Origin: Diphasiastrum complanatum
Taxonomy: Eukaryota; Streptophyta; Lycopodiopsida; Lycopodiales; Lycopodiaceae
Direction of reading: 5' to 3'
Assembly: GCA_029204225.1 (NCBI GenBank)
Contig: CM055095.1
Span: 33,049,732-33,113,731, forward strand
DNA length: 64,000 nt
Shown: positions 45,401-56,280 of the stretch, piece after piece
How positions within the stretch are numbered: the stretch's first letter is position 1
Layout: each line of letters begins with the position of its first letter
The notes under the pieces: model-generated
Database searches by the model: none
What the model saw: only the letters and a program-made list of their open reading frames with translations
Told to the model about the DNA's origin: nothing
Program-made: the position numbers and the translations under genes

Positions 45401-46084
45401 GAGGCTTTCTTCACAAAAGGCAAAGTCAAAGGCAAAGGTAAAGGCAAAGGGAAATGGTCCAAAGGTGGTAACTCGGATCATGATGATCACTCTTCCTCCT
45501 CTTCTACTTCTTTTAGAAACAAAGATAAGTCAAAGTTCAAGTGCTTTTATTGTGGGATAAAAGGTCATTTTGCAAATGAATGTCATAAGAAGCAAAGTAA
45601 TGAAGGTAGCAAGCAAAAAAACTTTTGTACTTCTAATGAGGATCTAGATTCTTGTGATTCTCTCATGATGTGTTCTTCAAGTCTAATGTCAAGTGGAAGT
45701 GACAAGGATTCATGGTGGATAGATAGTGGATCTAGTTCACACATGACTAGTCACAAGGAGTTCTTTACTTCTTTGATCTCTTATGTTGGAACCAAGAAAG
45801 TGGTTCACATGCCAAATGGTGGTGAGTGTATGATCAAAGGTATTGGCTCAATTCCTATTTGTCTTTCTACTAATAGGAATGCAAGGCTTGATGGTGTTCT
45901 TTACATTCCTTCACTTTCAAGGAATTTGCTAAGTGTTGGTCAAATGTTATAGAAAGCGTACAAGACAAAGTTTGTTGGGGATGTTTGCTTCATTACTAAG
46001 GGAGATGTCTTGATTGCTAGGGGCAATAGACAAGGTAGACTATACAAGCTTGATGCATTTGTTATGTCTAACAAGAGGAATGAA
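42461..46084 (+). mobile_element. Copia-F, 5' part with duplicated gag-protease
   Basis: It begins TGTGAAAATTGTC, like the start of Copia-E LTRs, with CACACGTGTG at 42540-42549 and a TATATAC promoter-like site near 42552. The 5' LTR probably ends near 43352; the expected primer site is only faintly visible (about 43352-43370). The gag-protease ORF follows. The element ends at 46084 in unrelated sequence, with no integrase, RT or 3' LTR. Confidence 0.75.
43400..45952 (+). CDS. Copia-F gag-protease tandem, 850 codons
   Basis: ATG at 43400. Residues 1-73 are the unique gag start (Trp-Lys-Val-Arg-Met-Glu-Ser). Residues 74-432 (43619-44695) hold the rest of gag, the knuckle Cys-Phe-Tyr-Cys-Gly-Ile-Lys-Gly-His-Phe-Ala-Asn-Glu-Cys (44154-44195) and the protease Trp-Trp-Ile-Asp-Ser-Gly-Ser-Ser-Ser-His-Met (about 44323). 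Residues 433-536 are a linker without a known domain. From 537 the 74-432 segment repeats at 45008-46084, offset 1389 bp (463 codons, in frame), nearly identical, with the second knuckle at 45543-45584 and protease at about 45712. The frame ends at TAG 45950-45952, where copy 1 has AAG. A protein with two gag C-halves and two proteases is unusual for Copia. Confidence 0.9.
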   Translation: MASNGGIMLETNDRLSSSNFSTWKVRMESLLVLNELMDIVARSEERPPTVQEQQRFDKKAKRALHIIKMNVTNELLKEVGKCQSASEAWNALKELFESKSTSRVLTLRRQIFSSRQREGERSHAFVLRIKSLSDDLACIDENIKDGEIVQVMLNGLLDEHANLVQSFAIQRVLPSVIDLQEILLAEEHRLQSKLDGASLQGGGEEAFFTKGKVKGKGKGKGKWSKGGNSDHDDHSSSSSTSFRKKDKLKFKCFYCGIKGHFANECHKKQSNEGSKKNNFCTSNEDLDSCDSLMMCSSSLMSSGSDKDSWWIDSGSSSHMTSHKEFFTSLISYVGTKKVVHMPNGGECMIKGIGSIPICLSTNRNARLDGVLYIPSLSRNLLSVGQMLKKGYKTKFVGDVCLITKGDVLIARGNRQGRLYKLDAFVMSNKRNEMDVGGSLNFQKSIPSINKIGRSYTKSKGPPYARSRLRSNELLGDSYCCANLATFGESMINVLDPLDLEDGLVLPTSQMESCGAKLVSCLNSSTHRFPSLGGSSMELLKEVDKCQSASESCNALKKLFESKSTSRVLTLRRQIFSSRQREGESAHAFVLRVKSLSDDLACIDENIKDGEIVQVMLNGLLDEHANLVQSFAIQRVLPSVVDLQEILLAEEHRLQSKLDSASLQGGGEEAFFTKGKVKGKGKGKGKWSKGGNSDHDDHSSSSSTSFRNKDKSKFKCFYCGIKGHFANECHKKQSNEGSKQKNFCTSNEDLDSCDSLMMCSSSLMSSGSDKDSWWIDSGSSSHMTSHKEFFTSLISYVGTKKVVHMPNGGECMIKGIGSIPICLSTNRNARLDGVLYIPSLSRNLLSVGQML

Positions 46085-46489
46085 TTCTCGTAGCTTATCT
46101 CCTTTCCGATGGCTTCAAATGTGATGAATCTTGTTCTTATGCCCAATGGAATGGGTCCCAGATAAGGCTTAATCACTAATATAAGCTTGTTCATATAGTA
46201 GCTCTCGATCATCTGAACATATTGTCTTCTAAAAATTGCCTTTGAATCTTTTCTTTGGATTTTGCGGACAACTTTCTTGTAGGTCTTGCCAAATAATCAT
46301 GAATTGTCTTGGCACTCGTTGTATTCTCCTTCTGCTTTAGGGTGTTTTTTCAGTTCTCCTTCCAGGAAGTCCTGGCCTCATTCACACTCGTCACGACGAG
46401 AAGAGTAGAACCTTCAGTTGGTAGGTCACACAAACCTTGGGTTATCAGTCTTCAAGGAGGTTATGAAATGGTGGTAGAAACAGATATTG
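46085..46489. other. unassigned fragment
   Basis: A minus-strand frame (46212 to 45940) overlaps here but matches no family I know. No LTR end is visible at 46085. Confidence 0.4.
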
Positions 46490-46880
46490 GAATGGATAGG
46501 TTGATGAAGTAGAGAAACATGGGACAAATGGGTTGATGATGGTAGAGAAACATGATGAGGAGTTTGGTTAAAGGTGAAGGAATTGACAATATTACAGTTG
46601 CAGCTTTAGATCTTTGTAGTGTCGAGCTTTGATCACCAATTACTTGGTATGGAGCTCACTTTATCCTGCAGGTCCACTGTCATCTTCATCTTTTTCTTTG
46701 ATCCATTATTTGTTGAGACTCGGCCAAGATCTTGTCTGATTCTCCATCTTTTCTTTTGTATTGGCCTTCTCAGCTGGATCTCTTTGATTCTTTTTTCTTT
46801 CTTTTTTATTATCTTTTCTTGTAGCTTCACCTGCTTTCTTTCTGATTGACCAACCAATGTAGGTGTAGTTTATAAAGTCC
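46490..46880 (-). repeat. dispersed repeat, copy 2
   Basis: Partner of 4590-5040 (see there). The alignment is collinear and diverged. The segment 46881-46949 is unassigned. Confidence 0.5.
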
Positions 46881-46949
46881 ACACAACATGATTCTAGCCT
46901 AAGCATACCATACAAAGCAACAACACAAAGGAGCAGGTGGTGGATAAAC

Positions 46950-47365
46950 CAACCCAACCAAACCTAGATCGAACAGATCTTGCCCCCAAGCTATGGATCA
47001 ATCAGAGTCATGGAAAGAGGAGTCACACTAGTAGCATGTAGCTACCAATCACAAAATCAAGCATACACTAGTGAGAGCCCAGCAGGTATACTTATACTCT
47101 CCAAGGCCCATGCACCAGTAGTAGTGCATTGTGACACCTCACTGGACACCTCTACAGCCTATCTGGGCCACGTCATCCAGTTTTCTAATGACTCACTGAT
47201 AGACCCATACCAACTCCACCACCATGTGTTTAGGCCTACAACCATTAATTATGACCATGTACACATAAGGGCCCCAATTCCCTTATATCACAATTAGCTT
47301 ACGGGTTGTTGGTCTACCGGTCCCTAGCGTGGACACGCTACCCAAGACCAGTCATGGGCATGACA
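46950..47365 (-). repeat. Gypsy-B 3' LTR
   Basis: The minus strand begins TGTCATGCCCATGACTGG; the far end reads GGTTTGGTTGGGTTG. It contains the block GAGTCACACTAGTAGCATGT shared with the 5' LTR. Confidence 0.85.
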
Positions 47366-47393
47366 TTCTCTCCCCCTTATTCAAGTTCTGTCC

Positions 47394-48737
47394 TTAGAAC
47401 TTAAAACTAGAAAAGTTCCTCCTTAAGCTTCTCTCATGTTCCCAAGAATCGTAATCATTCGTACATCCCCTCCATCGAACCAGATGCTCGGTAACTATAC
47501 GATTTCTCAATCGTTTAGTTCTTGTATCCAAGATCTTTTTGGGTTCAAGACGAGATACACCCGATGATTCATCCAATAGGTCCAACTAATCTCCAGATCC
47601 GAGATGCTCTCCTTCACGCAGACTCTTTTTGAGACAACTTACGTGAAATACGGGATGTACTTGCGATTCTTCCGAGAGCTCCAATTTGTAAGGTAAGGAT
47701 CCGATCTTTTTCAAGATCTTAAACGGTCCTCTACATCTAGAGGACAACTTATAATACTTGCCGGTACGCATTACACTTGAATCCTTTAGGATTCTCAAAT
47801 ATACCTAGTCTCCCACTTGGAAGTCTCTTGGTAATCTTTTCAGATTTGCATAATGTCGGTCCCTATCCTGGGCACTCTGGACATTTTCACGTGAAATCCG
47901 TAGCATTTCTTGCATATTGTGTAGAAAACCCGCTACTTTCTGAAACTTGATCGTCCGAGTCTCAACCGCAATGTGGGTGACCTAGGTTCAAAATCGTACA
48001 TAACCATAAACGGGCTATAACCGGTAGCCAAGTGCTTACTACTATTATAGGCAAACTCGATCAATGGAAGGTACTTTAATTAGATTGACGTCTGGAAACA
48101 TATGCCCGAAGCAATTGCTCCATCGTCTGATTTGTACTTTTTGTCTATCCATCCGTCTTAAGATGATCAGAAAAACCCAAGCTCAGTGTCATCTCTAGTT
48201 TAGCAAATACGACAGACCAAAAGTGACCGGTGAACTTCGGATCGCGATCGCTCACAATATCACTTGGTAATTCGTAAAGCCTAAACAGACGCTCTACAAA
48301 TATCTGAGCTAAATCAGAAGCCTTCGTGGTGGTTTTTAACGGAATAAACGTAGCCAATTTGGTAAGATGGTCGACCACAACCCAAATTGCATCATGCTAT
48401 TTATTCGTCCGCTGTAACCCAACCACGAAATCCATGAAAATACTATCCCATCTCTTATCAGGGATATCCAATGGATGCAACAAACAGCCAGCCTTATGGC
48501 GTTCAGCTTTATTCAACTGGCATTGGTCACACTTGGCCACATAAGATTCTACAAAGGGCTTGAGTTTTGGCTAATAAAAATCCCTTTGTACCAAATCCAA
48601 TGTATGATGTATGCCGGGATGCCCTGCGCATGGTGAGTCATGACATTCATAAAGAATTTTATGCTTAACAACATCCACATCAGGCACACAAACCTTCCCT
48701 TTCTTGAACAATAGTCCATTACGAATAGAGAAGCCAT
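47394..48737 (-). pseudogene. Gypsy-B integrase with GPY/F and chromodomain
   Basis: The integrase core shows Val-Asp-His-Leu-Thr-Lys-Leu-Ala and Ser-Asp-Arg-Asp-Pro-Lys-Phe-Thr (about 48245). After stops, the GPY/F block Arg-Gly-Pro-Phe-Lys-Ile-Leu-Lys-Lys-Ile and His-Pro-Val-Phe-His-Val-Ser follow (47750-47620). The chromodomain Glu-His-Leu-Val-Arg-Trp-Arg-Gly ... Asp-Ser-Trp-Glu lies at about 47500-47440. Chromodomains bind histone marks and steer insertion into heterochromatin in this family. Confidence 0.9.
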
Positions 48738-48857
48738 CAGTACCCTTTATATCCTCCCCCCAAGACTGATCACCATGATCATCAGTCCCGCTTGATGAAA
48801 TTGCTAGAACCCTATTCCAGATTGGTCCAAAATGTGGGTCTTTCTCATAAAGACCTC

Positions 48858-50330
48858 TCAGGGAGAGATAAAAGTTTCACTGATCTCAGTGAAGGAAAGT
48901 TCATTCACTTCACCAATTCGACTAAGTGCATCAGCCACCTGATTAGATGAACCTTTGATATACCTCACTTCAAAGTCAAATTCTTGCATGAGTTCTACCC
49001 ATCTGGCCTTACGACCTCGCAAATCATTCTGATTACAAAAATACTTTAAAGGTTGATGATCCGTATCAACCACAAATTTATTATCGTATAGGTAATGCCT
49101 CCATGATTTCAAAACATGGATCACCGCAAAAAGCTCTTTTTCCTGAGTGGTGTACCTGACCTGCACATCGGTTAGTTTTTTACTCTCAAAGGCAACGGGC
49201 TGACCCTCCTGTAAGAGAACAGCTCCACTAGTCGTATCACTCGCGTCAGTGTTAATGACGAACGACAAATCTGGATCCGCTATTCTCAAAACTGGAGCTG
49301 AGGCAATTAGAAGCTTGAGTTTGCAAAAACTCTCATCTAATTTCTCATTCCATCTGATGGGAGGACTTGGCCTACCTTTGCGGCTTTTCACTCCTTTCAA
49401 CATATTGTTGAGAGATGTCGCAATCTTCGAGTACTCCTCTGCAAATCTATAGAAAAACACAATGAAACCTAAGAACAACTTAAGTTCATGAACTGTTTTA
49501 GGGACTGGCCATTCCACTACCGTCTTCACCTTTTCCTTGTCAATCTTGATTCCAAAGGAGGAATCTTATGACCAAGGTAAAGAAGTTCCTTCTTAAAGAA
49601 TTTGCACTTTGATTCTTTTGCATAAAGCTTCTCTTGTCTTAAAATATGTAAGACAATACGGAGATGTTTAGCATGCTCTTTGAGCGTTCTATATTAGAAT
49701 ATCATCCAGAAATACTACTACAAACTTCCCCAAATATGGACGAAATAAATCGTTCATCATTTGTTGGAAAGTAGCCAGAGCATTCCTTTAACCAAAGGGC
49801 AATACAAGAAACTCGTAGTGGCCAAACCTGGTCCTGAAACCAGTTTTAGATACATTTTTCAGATGTATCCTAATCTGATGGTATCCCATACATAGATCAA
49901 TTTTTGTGAAGTATTTAGCTCCATTCAATAGATCTATGAAATCTTCCATCCTGGGCAACGGGTATTTATTTTTAACTGTAAATTTGTTCAGACCCTTGTA
50001 ACCTACACATAGCTGGAAACTCCCATCTTTCTTACTCTTAAGAAGGACAGGCGCTCCCCATGGAGATTTACTTGGTCTTATGTGCCCCATCCTGAGATAC
50101 TCCTCGATCTGCCTAGCCACTTCCTCCTCTTCCTTCTGACTGAACCGATATGGGTGTCTGAAGATAAGACGACTATCGGGCAAAAGATCTATCTTCTGAT
50201 CAACCGACTGAGCGGGTGGTAGTCCATAAGGGAGCCGCTTCAAAAAAACTTCACTAAACTCTTGCTTTAAATCTTGCAAAAGTTGTTGCTTCCTGATGCG
50301 AATTCTTGGTGTTAAAGCATGAAAACACAT
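48858..50330 (-). pseudogene. Gypsy-B reverse transcriptase and RNase H
   Basis: RT runs from 50330 with Pro-Pro-Ala-Gln-Ser-Val-Asp, [14 protein letters not shown] and [14 protein letters not shown]. The usual Cys-Val-Asp-Tyr reads Cys-Val-Gly-Tyr. The catalytic Phe-Leu-Asp-Asp-Ile-Leu is near 49700, next to a stop. RNase H (49529-48858) keeps Asn-Thr-Asp-Ala-Ser-Asp, Thr-Thr-Gln-Glu-Lys-Glu-Leu and Asp-Thr-Asp-His-Gln-Pro-Leu and ends with Ala-Asp-Ala-Leu-Ser-Arg. Confidence 0.93.
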
Positions 50331-50547
50331 TCACATCCCCAACATCACAATGCATACGAGATTTCAAAAGCAAGTGAAAGAGTTCATACTCAGAATCATG
50401 AAGTTTCTCAATTAATTCAGCCGAGAAAATCATCGGCGATGGAAGTACCATAGAGACAATCTGATCAAACTTATGTTTAAATACCATAGAATAATTTTTT
50501 TATCTCTAAAGAGTCTGATTTGCCAAAAAACCATTCATAGCCCAAAA

Positions 50548-51215
50548 TCACATCTGATCCAGATTCATGACATGGAAATCCAACGGCTCAACATAGTACT
50601 GCATCCAAAGCTCTAAATTGGAGACGTTGACATCCCAAATCTCAGTGTCCGACCCTGAGGCAAGACGGACCACGTAACGGTGATCATTGGTCATGGTGGG
50701 CACTCGAAGCTTCTGCAGAAGTCGAGTACTCAAAAAATTGTGAGTACTACCTGAATCAAATAGCACATTCATGTCTTTCCCTAAAATATTGCCTCTCACA
50801 TGAAACAATTCATTAGGCTTGAAAGAGAGTGCACTAAAATTACAAGTACAGTCACAAAATTGACTTCCAATTTACTTGCCAGTAAATCCACAGTCATGAA
50901 ATTTGACAACTTAGTTTTCCGTTCAGGGCACTGTTTGGCACGGTGCCCGGGTTTATTGCAGAAGAAACACAAATTTTGTTTAAGCGCAGCCAACCGTGCT
51001 TTGTCTTTGACCACCAGTTTTCTCTTATTCTTCTTCTTCTTTAATTGTTGGTATGCTTCTGCTTCCAGCTCATCAAAAAACTGCATTTTTAGCTTGTTGG
51101 ATTTTTCTTGTTTGGGTTTCAGGGCCATTTGGCCGTGCACGCTTTTCCATGATGCAACAACTATACTATCATAGGCTTTCGCCACACGGATAGCATCCTC
51201 TAGTGAGTTAAGGAG
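50548..51215 (-). pseudogene. Gypsy-B gag C-terminus and protease
   Basis: Gag remains only from about 51215. The zinc knuckle Cys-Phe-Phe-Cys-Asn-Lys-Pro-Gly-His-Arg-Ala-Lys-Gln-Cys is at about 50970-50930, after a Lys-rich stretch. Protease Leu-Phe-Asp-Ser-Gly-Ser-Thr-His-Asn-Phe-Leu is at about 50760. A frameshift separates the two. Confidence 0.88.
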
Positions 51216-51765
51216 GCTTTACAGGCTCCTAACCCTGCAAACAAACTGTTAGTTTGCTAGAAAACGAAACATAAGCCTGTGATTCCACAATAAGCAGCCA
51301 TGCAAACCTATCAAACATCACCAACACTCAACAGCCAACCGGTTAGAGTATTTTTGCTTCTATTCCAGCCCATTCCCACCGTTTTAAAACCAAACCAGCT
51401 TCCAAACAGGCAATAGACAGCATTCAAAATACAATAACCATTTCTGAGAAGAACAAGAAACTAAAGGGAAAATTCCAGCAACCAATAAAGTAACCGTTAC
51501 TTTACAAAAATGCCAACCACAGAGTAATCGGCAACAATAGAATTGACACAAAATTTCTTCCAAGAAAACGATTCGAAATGCAGAAAAACGAACCGAATGT
51601 GAACCTGGTAGTGCAATTACCACACAATCGATTGCAAATCGAAAAATATTTCCAACAGGAAGAAAATCCCACAATTCCACCATTTTTTGCTTACTTCGTC
51701 GGATTCTCGAGAGAACGTCGAGACTTCCACTCAGCACTTTCAATGGTAAATCCTGCTTAGACCAA

Positions 51766-51776
51766 CTCTGATACCA
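51766..51776 (-). promoter_or_regulatory. Gypsy-B primer binding site (tRNA-iMet)
   Basis: The minus strand reads TGGTATCAGAG next to the 5' LTR. The 51216-51765 stretch is leader-like and without a gene. Confidence 0.88.
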
Positions 51777-51777
51777 A

Positions 51778-52003
51778 TACAACCCAACCAAACCTAGATC
51801 GAACGGATCTTGCCCCCAAGCTATGGATCAATCAGAGTCATGGAAAGAGGAGTCACACCAGTAGCATGTAGCTACCAATCACAAAATCAAGCATACACTA
51901 GTGAGAGCCCAGCAGGTATACTTATACCCTCCAAGGCCCATGCACCACTAGTAGTGCACTGTGACACCTCACTAGACACCTCTGCAGCCTATTTGGGCCA
52001 TGT
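51778..52003 (-). repeat. Gypsy-B 5' LTR, truncated
   Basis: It matches 46951-47175 and stops abruptly at about 52003, where Gypsy-C sequence begins. About 190 bp of the outer LTR are missing, so no target duplication can be tested. Confidence 0.88.
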
Positions 52004-54025
52004 GAAATCAGGTTAACTCCTAAACCTCCATCAATCACGGTTGTTTCTTTATCAAACTGTCCATCAATCATGGTTGTTTCTTTACCAAACTGTCTATGTT
52101 GTATCAGCAGGGTGATCTTTTTCTGCTCACTTTCCCAGGCTGCTCCCACATTGAGTACTTCGTTCATTTTTTTAAACCCGGCACAAAAACGTGGCTCCTG
52201 ACAGACTAGTGGTTCCATTTGAGTCAATCTTTTTGCTAATACTTTTTTTGCTTTAGGCACTAGCTTAAGAATTCTCCCAGTGTAATATCCATTTGCTAGA
52301 CAGAATATTTACAATCATTTCTATTTGCGGCACTTCAGGTTTTATCATCTTGAAGGGTTCTTCATGATGGTGCAATTGTGTATTAACATCTATTCTTGGA
52401 TCTGCTTGTGGCATAGATGGAGAATGGACTTTGGTTGTTGCTTTAGCAGCTTCTTGGGTTTCTTCTTCTTACAATTGTTTAACCCACTACCTCATATCTT
52501 GATATCTTTTCTTTTCTGTTTTGAGATTCGGATACACCCCTGATGTGGTAGGTATATCTGTAGTTGGTGCAGATTCAGTAGGTACTGAATCAACTAGAAC
52601 TTCTTTCTATTTTTGAGCTCTGGTAACAACCATCAAAGGTACAGTTGGTTCAGGTTGAATTACTAGTCTTTTCTTGATTGTAATCATCTTCACTGGAGTA
52701 GTAACCGGAGGTGGTTTGGGTCTTGTAGGACAATCTTTATAACAATGTCCATAGCCACATTCTCTACAGAATGGTGTAAATTTCTCTTTGTTTGGACATT
52801 CAGCAACTCTGTGATTCTCTCTACATGCAAAACATCCAAGTGGCGCTCTGGTCCATTGTCTAGCTACTTGTTGTTGCGCGACAACATAGATAGCATACTG
52901 CTCTGAAGGACCACTCTCGTGATCATTGCTATAGTTCCATTGCTCATTACCATGATAAGGTTATGGTTCTGTTAGATTCGCAGGGGGAGCACTCTATCCC
53001 ATTGGAGATGGCAGTAGTCGTTCTAGAAATCCAAGGGCAAAATTGAAAGCCCTCTCTTTAGGATCTGATTAGTAGTAGGTTCCCGATATTGCATTTTAGC
53101 ATATCTTTGTTGGATAATCCAAGGATCAAAGTGGCAAAAGGCTGTTTCATGACCCATAGAATTGCACAGATGACAAATAGTATTTGTCATTCGTTGTTTC
53201 AACGTTGGACATTCATTCATAATATGATTGCCCGCATAAATTGAACACCAGACATTTTTCAAGCTAGGATAAGTCTTTGCAAATTTTTCAGGTTCTTTGT
53301 TCACTTTACCATGGAATTTCTCCAAGGCTTTAAACTTTTCATCGAGTTGAGACTGCATCTTTTCCAGCTGCATCTGCTGCTTTTGACCAAGTTTCTCCAA
53401 CTCGTCGATCATCTTCGTTGATGCAATGGTGGTGGATGCTGTCGTGGTTTGCATTGTCATATAAGAAAACATTCCAACATTTGGTTCGTCATCAAAATCT
53501 TCATCCTCCTCACGAATTGCATCGTCCATAGCGCTTTGTAATGTAATGTATTCATTATGGCATTTCATCTCACATCCATTTAGGTAGACCTGCTAAAAAC
53601 CACATAATCAAAGCAACGTCATTGATTAGATTGGGATCACACTCAAATCTGAGATGTTTAACTTGTTCAATATAATCTCGTATTGCCTCTCTCTTTCCCA
53701 TCTTAATTTTACTTAAAAGGAGAACGGGATCTTCCATAAATTTTCTGGGCTTAAATCTTGTAATGAGAGCGGCTTTAACCACTTCCCAATCCGTGTGTTC
53801 TACTTTATCTTTGTTATAAAACCAATCTTGAGCAGCTCCAGTTAAGGCCATAGGGAATAACTGAATTTTATCTTGTGAAAAAACTTCGCCATAAACTCTA
53901 CATGATTCAGAAAAGATGTAGAAAATTTTGATAGGATTAGATAACCCATTGTACTTTGGTATATCTAAACGAGGAGACCTTCTAACAACAACTGGTGGTG
54001 GGTTCATTGGTCCTCCTTCAGCCAT
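52004..54025 (-). pseudogene. Gypsy-C gag and protease
   Basis: ATG at 54025. Gag has Pro-Lys-Tyr-Asn-Gly-Leu-Ser, Ala-Gln-Asp-Trp-Phe-Tyr-Asn-Lys and Leu-Ile-Thr-Arg-Phe-Lys-Pro. A frameshift near 53570 (about 5 nt lost relative to Gypsy-D) is followed by Asp-Ala-Ile-Arg-Glu-Glu-Asp-Glu and a Gln/Lys coiled coil (about 53400-53300). Near 53240-53130 lies an atypical Cys pair region, and at about 52830-52740 two Cys-x2-Cys-x3-His-x4-Cys knuckles. The protease site reads Val-Ile-Asp-Gly-Gly-Leu-Gly-Val-Asn-Leu-Ile-Ser near 52030, with Leu where Ser is normal. It is cut at 52004. Confidence 0.85.
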
Positions 54026-54594
54026 AATTTCAAATTACGCCAACTCTCTCTCTCCTTTTCTCTCTCACAAACAACATAAGAAATAGCAATTCCAATAAGC
54101 TTCAGATCCAACAATTAGCAAATGCAAAAGAAAACATGAGAGATGGAGGAAAAGAGATAGAGAGCAAGGACATTTACAAATCCATTCCATAAGAGAGCCA
54201 ATACACTTGTATTGAAATGAAGATAGAACATGTTTTACAAACTCGAGTTACGACTATTCATAGTAGAATGGCCTCAAATCCTATTGGCCAATTCCTACCT
54301 CCCTAACTATTCTGATTTAAAAAAGAGTGGAAACCCATTCAATAATTGGAGAGAACCAATTTGAAATTGAATTTTAAACCAATTTTGGTGGGAGACCCAA
54401 CTTTATTCACTAACTTGACTTTTACGCCTTGCGACATTAAAAGTCCCGCAAAATGGCCTAAAGTCCTTCTATTAACTTCCTAACTAATCAAATAACTATG
54501 TGATCATCGGGTTGGACTTACACACACAGGGTGCCAAATCCCTCTCACTTATTAGCTAGGGTTAGGGTTGCCTCAATATCCGCAAACCCTCCAA
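54026..54594 (-). repeat. probable LTR and leader
   Basis: On the minus strand it begins TGTTGGAGGGTTTGCGG at 54594, an LTR-like start, and passes a typical R-region phrase (TTTCAATACAAGTGTATTGG, about 54200). Near 54040 it reads TTGGCGTAATTTG, close to the Gypsy-A primer site start. It may be the 5' LTR of Gypsy-C; alternatively it belongs to Copia-H, whose reading frame runs straight into it. No second copy in the window. Confidence 0.5.
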
Positions 54595-56280
54595 CAGAGA
54601 TTCTGACTGAGATTCAACCTGATTAGACATCATACATTGATAAGCTTTGTGTGAGGTCAAATACCCGATAAAGATTCTCCTACAGCTAATAGGATTGAGC
54701 TTCTTTCTTAGATTAGAAAGGATCTTCACATAGCATAGACAACCGAACACTCGAAGGTGCTTTAGAATCAGCTTGTATCCATAGTAGGCTTCGAAGGGAG
54801 TCATCAAGTTGACTGATTTTGTGCTCGAGTAATTTTGTAGATGACAAGCTATAGAAATTGCTTCAGCCCAAATTTTCTTGATTAGTTGAGCATTCAATAG
54901 CATTGTTTGTGCTGCATTTAGCAATGTTTGGTTCTTCCTTTCGGTTACTCCATTTTGGTGTGGGTTGTAGATGGTGGTGAACTGATGATGTATGCCACAC
55001 GAAGATAGATATTTGGACATTTCATCTAGCATGTATTTCTCTTTCACAATCTGTGCATAGGATCTTGAGCTTTCAACTAGTCTGTGTCTCAGCAAACCGC
55101 TTGAATTCTTTGAAGCAGTTAAATGCCTCATATTGTTCTTGATGAATATTGTCCTGGTGAATCTTGAATAATCATCGATAAAAGTGATAAAATACAATGC
55201 AAAACCTAGAGAGGATGTGCTCACAGGGCCAGACAGATCACTATGTATCAATTCAAGAATGAACTTAACTCTAGTGGCTTTCCTTTTGAGAATCTTAATC
55301 TCGGCTATTTTCCTAATAAGCACATCTCACAAACAGTTCAAGTGTCTTTGGAGGCACATTTAAACTCAAGTTCTTGACTGGACTATTGTGATGCACGTAC
55401 AAGATAGCTCTCATGTTTAAATGTCATAGTCTTTGATGCCATAATTGGACATTAGAGATACTCATATTTGTAGAAAGTGCATACTCATGACTCAAGATAT
55501 TCAAATTACCTTCTCTGTTTGCAAAGAGGATTTCATTCGATTCTTCATCCAAGATGGTACATTGTCTAGAATTAAACAAAACTCCATAGTCTTGATCTAT
55601 GATCTTGTTGATAAACAATAAATTCTTTGTTGATTTGGGTACATAAAGTACACCATCAAGTACTTTAGAAACACCATCTGGAAATTGAAGGCAAATAGAT
55701 CCTTGGTCTTCGATCTTGTGTGAGCTTGAGTCACCAAAGTATATGTACTTTAAATCTAATGTTGTTAGTACTTCGAAAAGGTACTTGCATGGAGTCATGT
55801 GCTAAAAAGCACCTAAATCAAAATATCGTTGTTGGGTATCTCTACTTCATTGATTTTGTACATCAGCAACGTTGGATCTCGTGGGAGTTTCTGGTAGAAT
55901 CAGAACTTCCTTCTTGATGCTGCATCTTCTTAGTCGCTTCATTATGCTAGAGAACTCGACAATCCTTAATGTCGTGAGTGGTTTTCTTGCAGTACTTTCA
56001 AACGAGTTTGGTCTTCAACTTTGGTTGTTATCGATTGTGCTGTTGGTGCTGGTTCAAATAAGTTTGCTCAGCTTTTGTCTTCTTGTCCTCTGGAATTTCC
56101 TTCCTCTAGAATTGTTGCTTATTTGAATACAGGTTGACTGTCTTGGTATTTGATGAAGATAAGCTCTTCATTCTTACTTCTTCTTGCAGTAAACTTGATG
56201 TCAGCTTCTGGAGAGACCGCTCAGGAGTATTGCTCAACAACAATACTCCACACGATGGCCTAGTTGTCAACATCAATCTA
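54595..56280 (-). pseudogene. Copia-H gag end, protease and integrase fragment
   Basis: Order on the minus strand: a knuckle-like Cys/His segment (about 55960), a protease-region frame 55798-55424 (Gly-Asp-Ser-Ser-Ser-His, Gly-Val-Leu-Tyr-Val-Pro) ending in Leu-Trp-His-Gln-Arg-Leu, then integrase 55323-54595. Integrase motifs: Leu-Ile-His-Ser-Asp-Leu-Ser-Gly-Pro, Phe-Ile-Asp-Asp-Tyr-Ser-Arg, Asn-Gly-Val-Thr-Glu-Arg-Lys-Asn and Phe-Gly-Cys-Leu-Cys-Tyr-Val. It is of a different Copia lineage from B, E, F and G. The part carrying the second catalytic Asp looks rearranged. RT and RNase H are absent. Confidence 0.85.

Larger units (their letters stand above)
46950..52003 (-). mobile_element. Gypsy-B, chromodomain Gypsy (chromovirus), decayed
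   Basis: The 3' LTR at 46950-47365 and truncated 5' LTR at 51778-52003 share about 220 bp at high identity. A tRNA-iMet primer site is at 51766-51776 and a purine tract (minus strand AAGGGGGAGAGA) at about 47366-47379. Internal order: gag end, protease, RT, RNase H, integrase, GPY/F, chromodomain. Most of gag between 51185 and the primer site is missing. Many stops and shifts. The chromodomain at the integrase end is diagnostic of chromoviruses. Confidence 0.92.

Noticed and set aside
54572-54586. AGGGTTAGGGTT, telomere-like
   Set aside because: Only about two units, inside an LTR-like start; no array.
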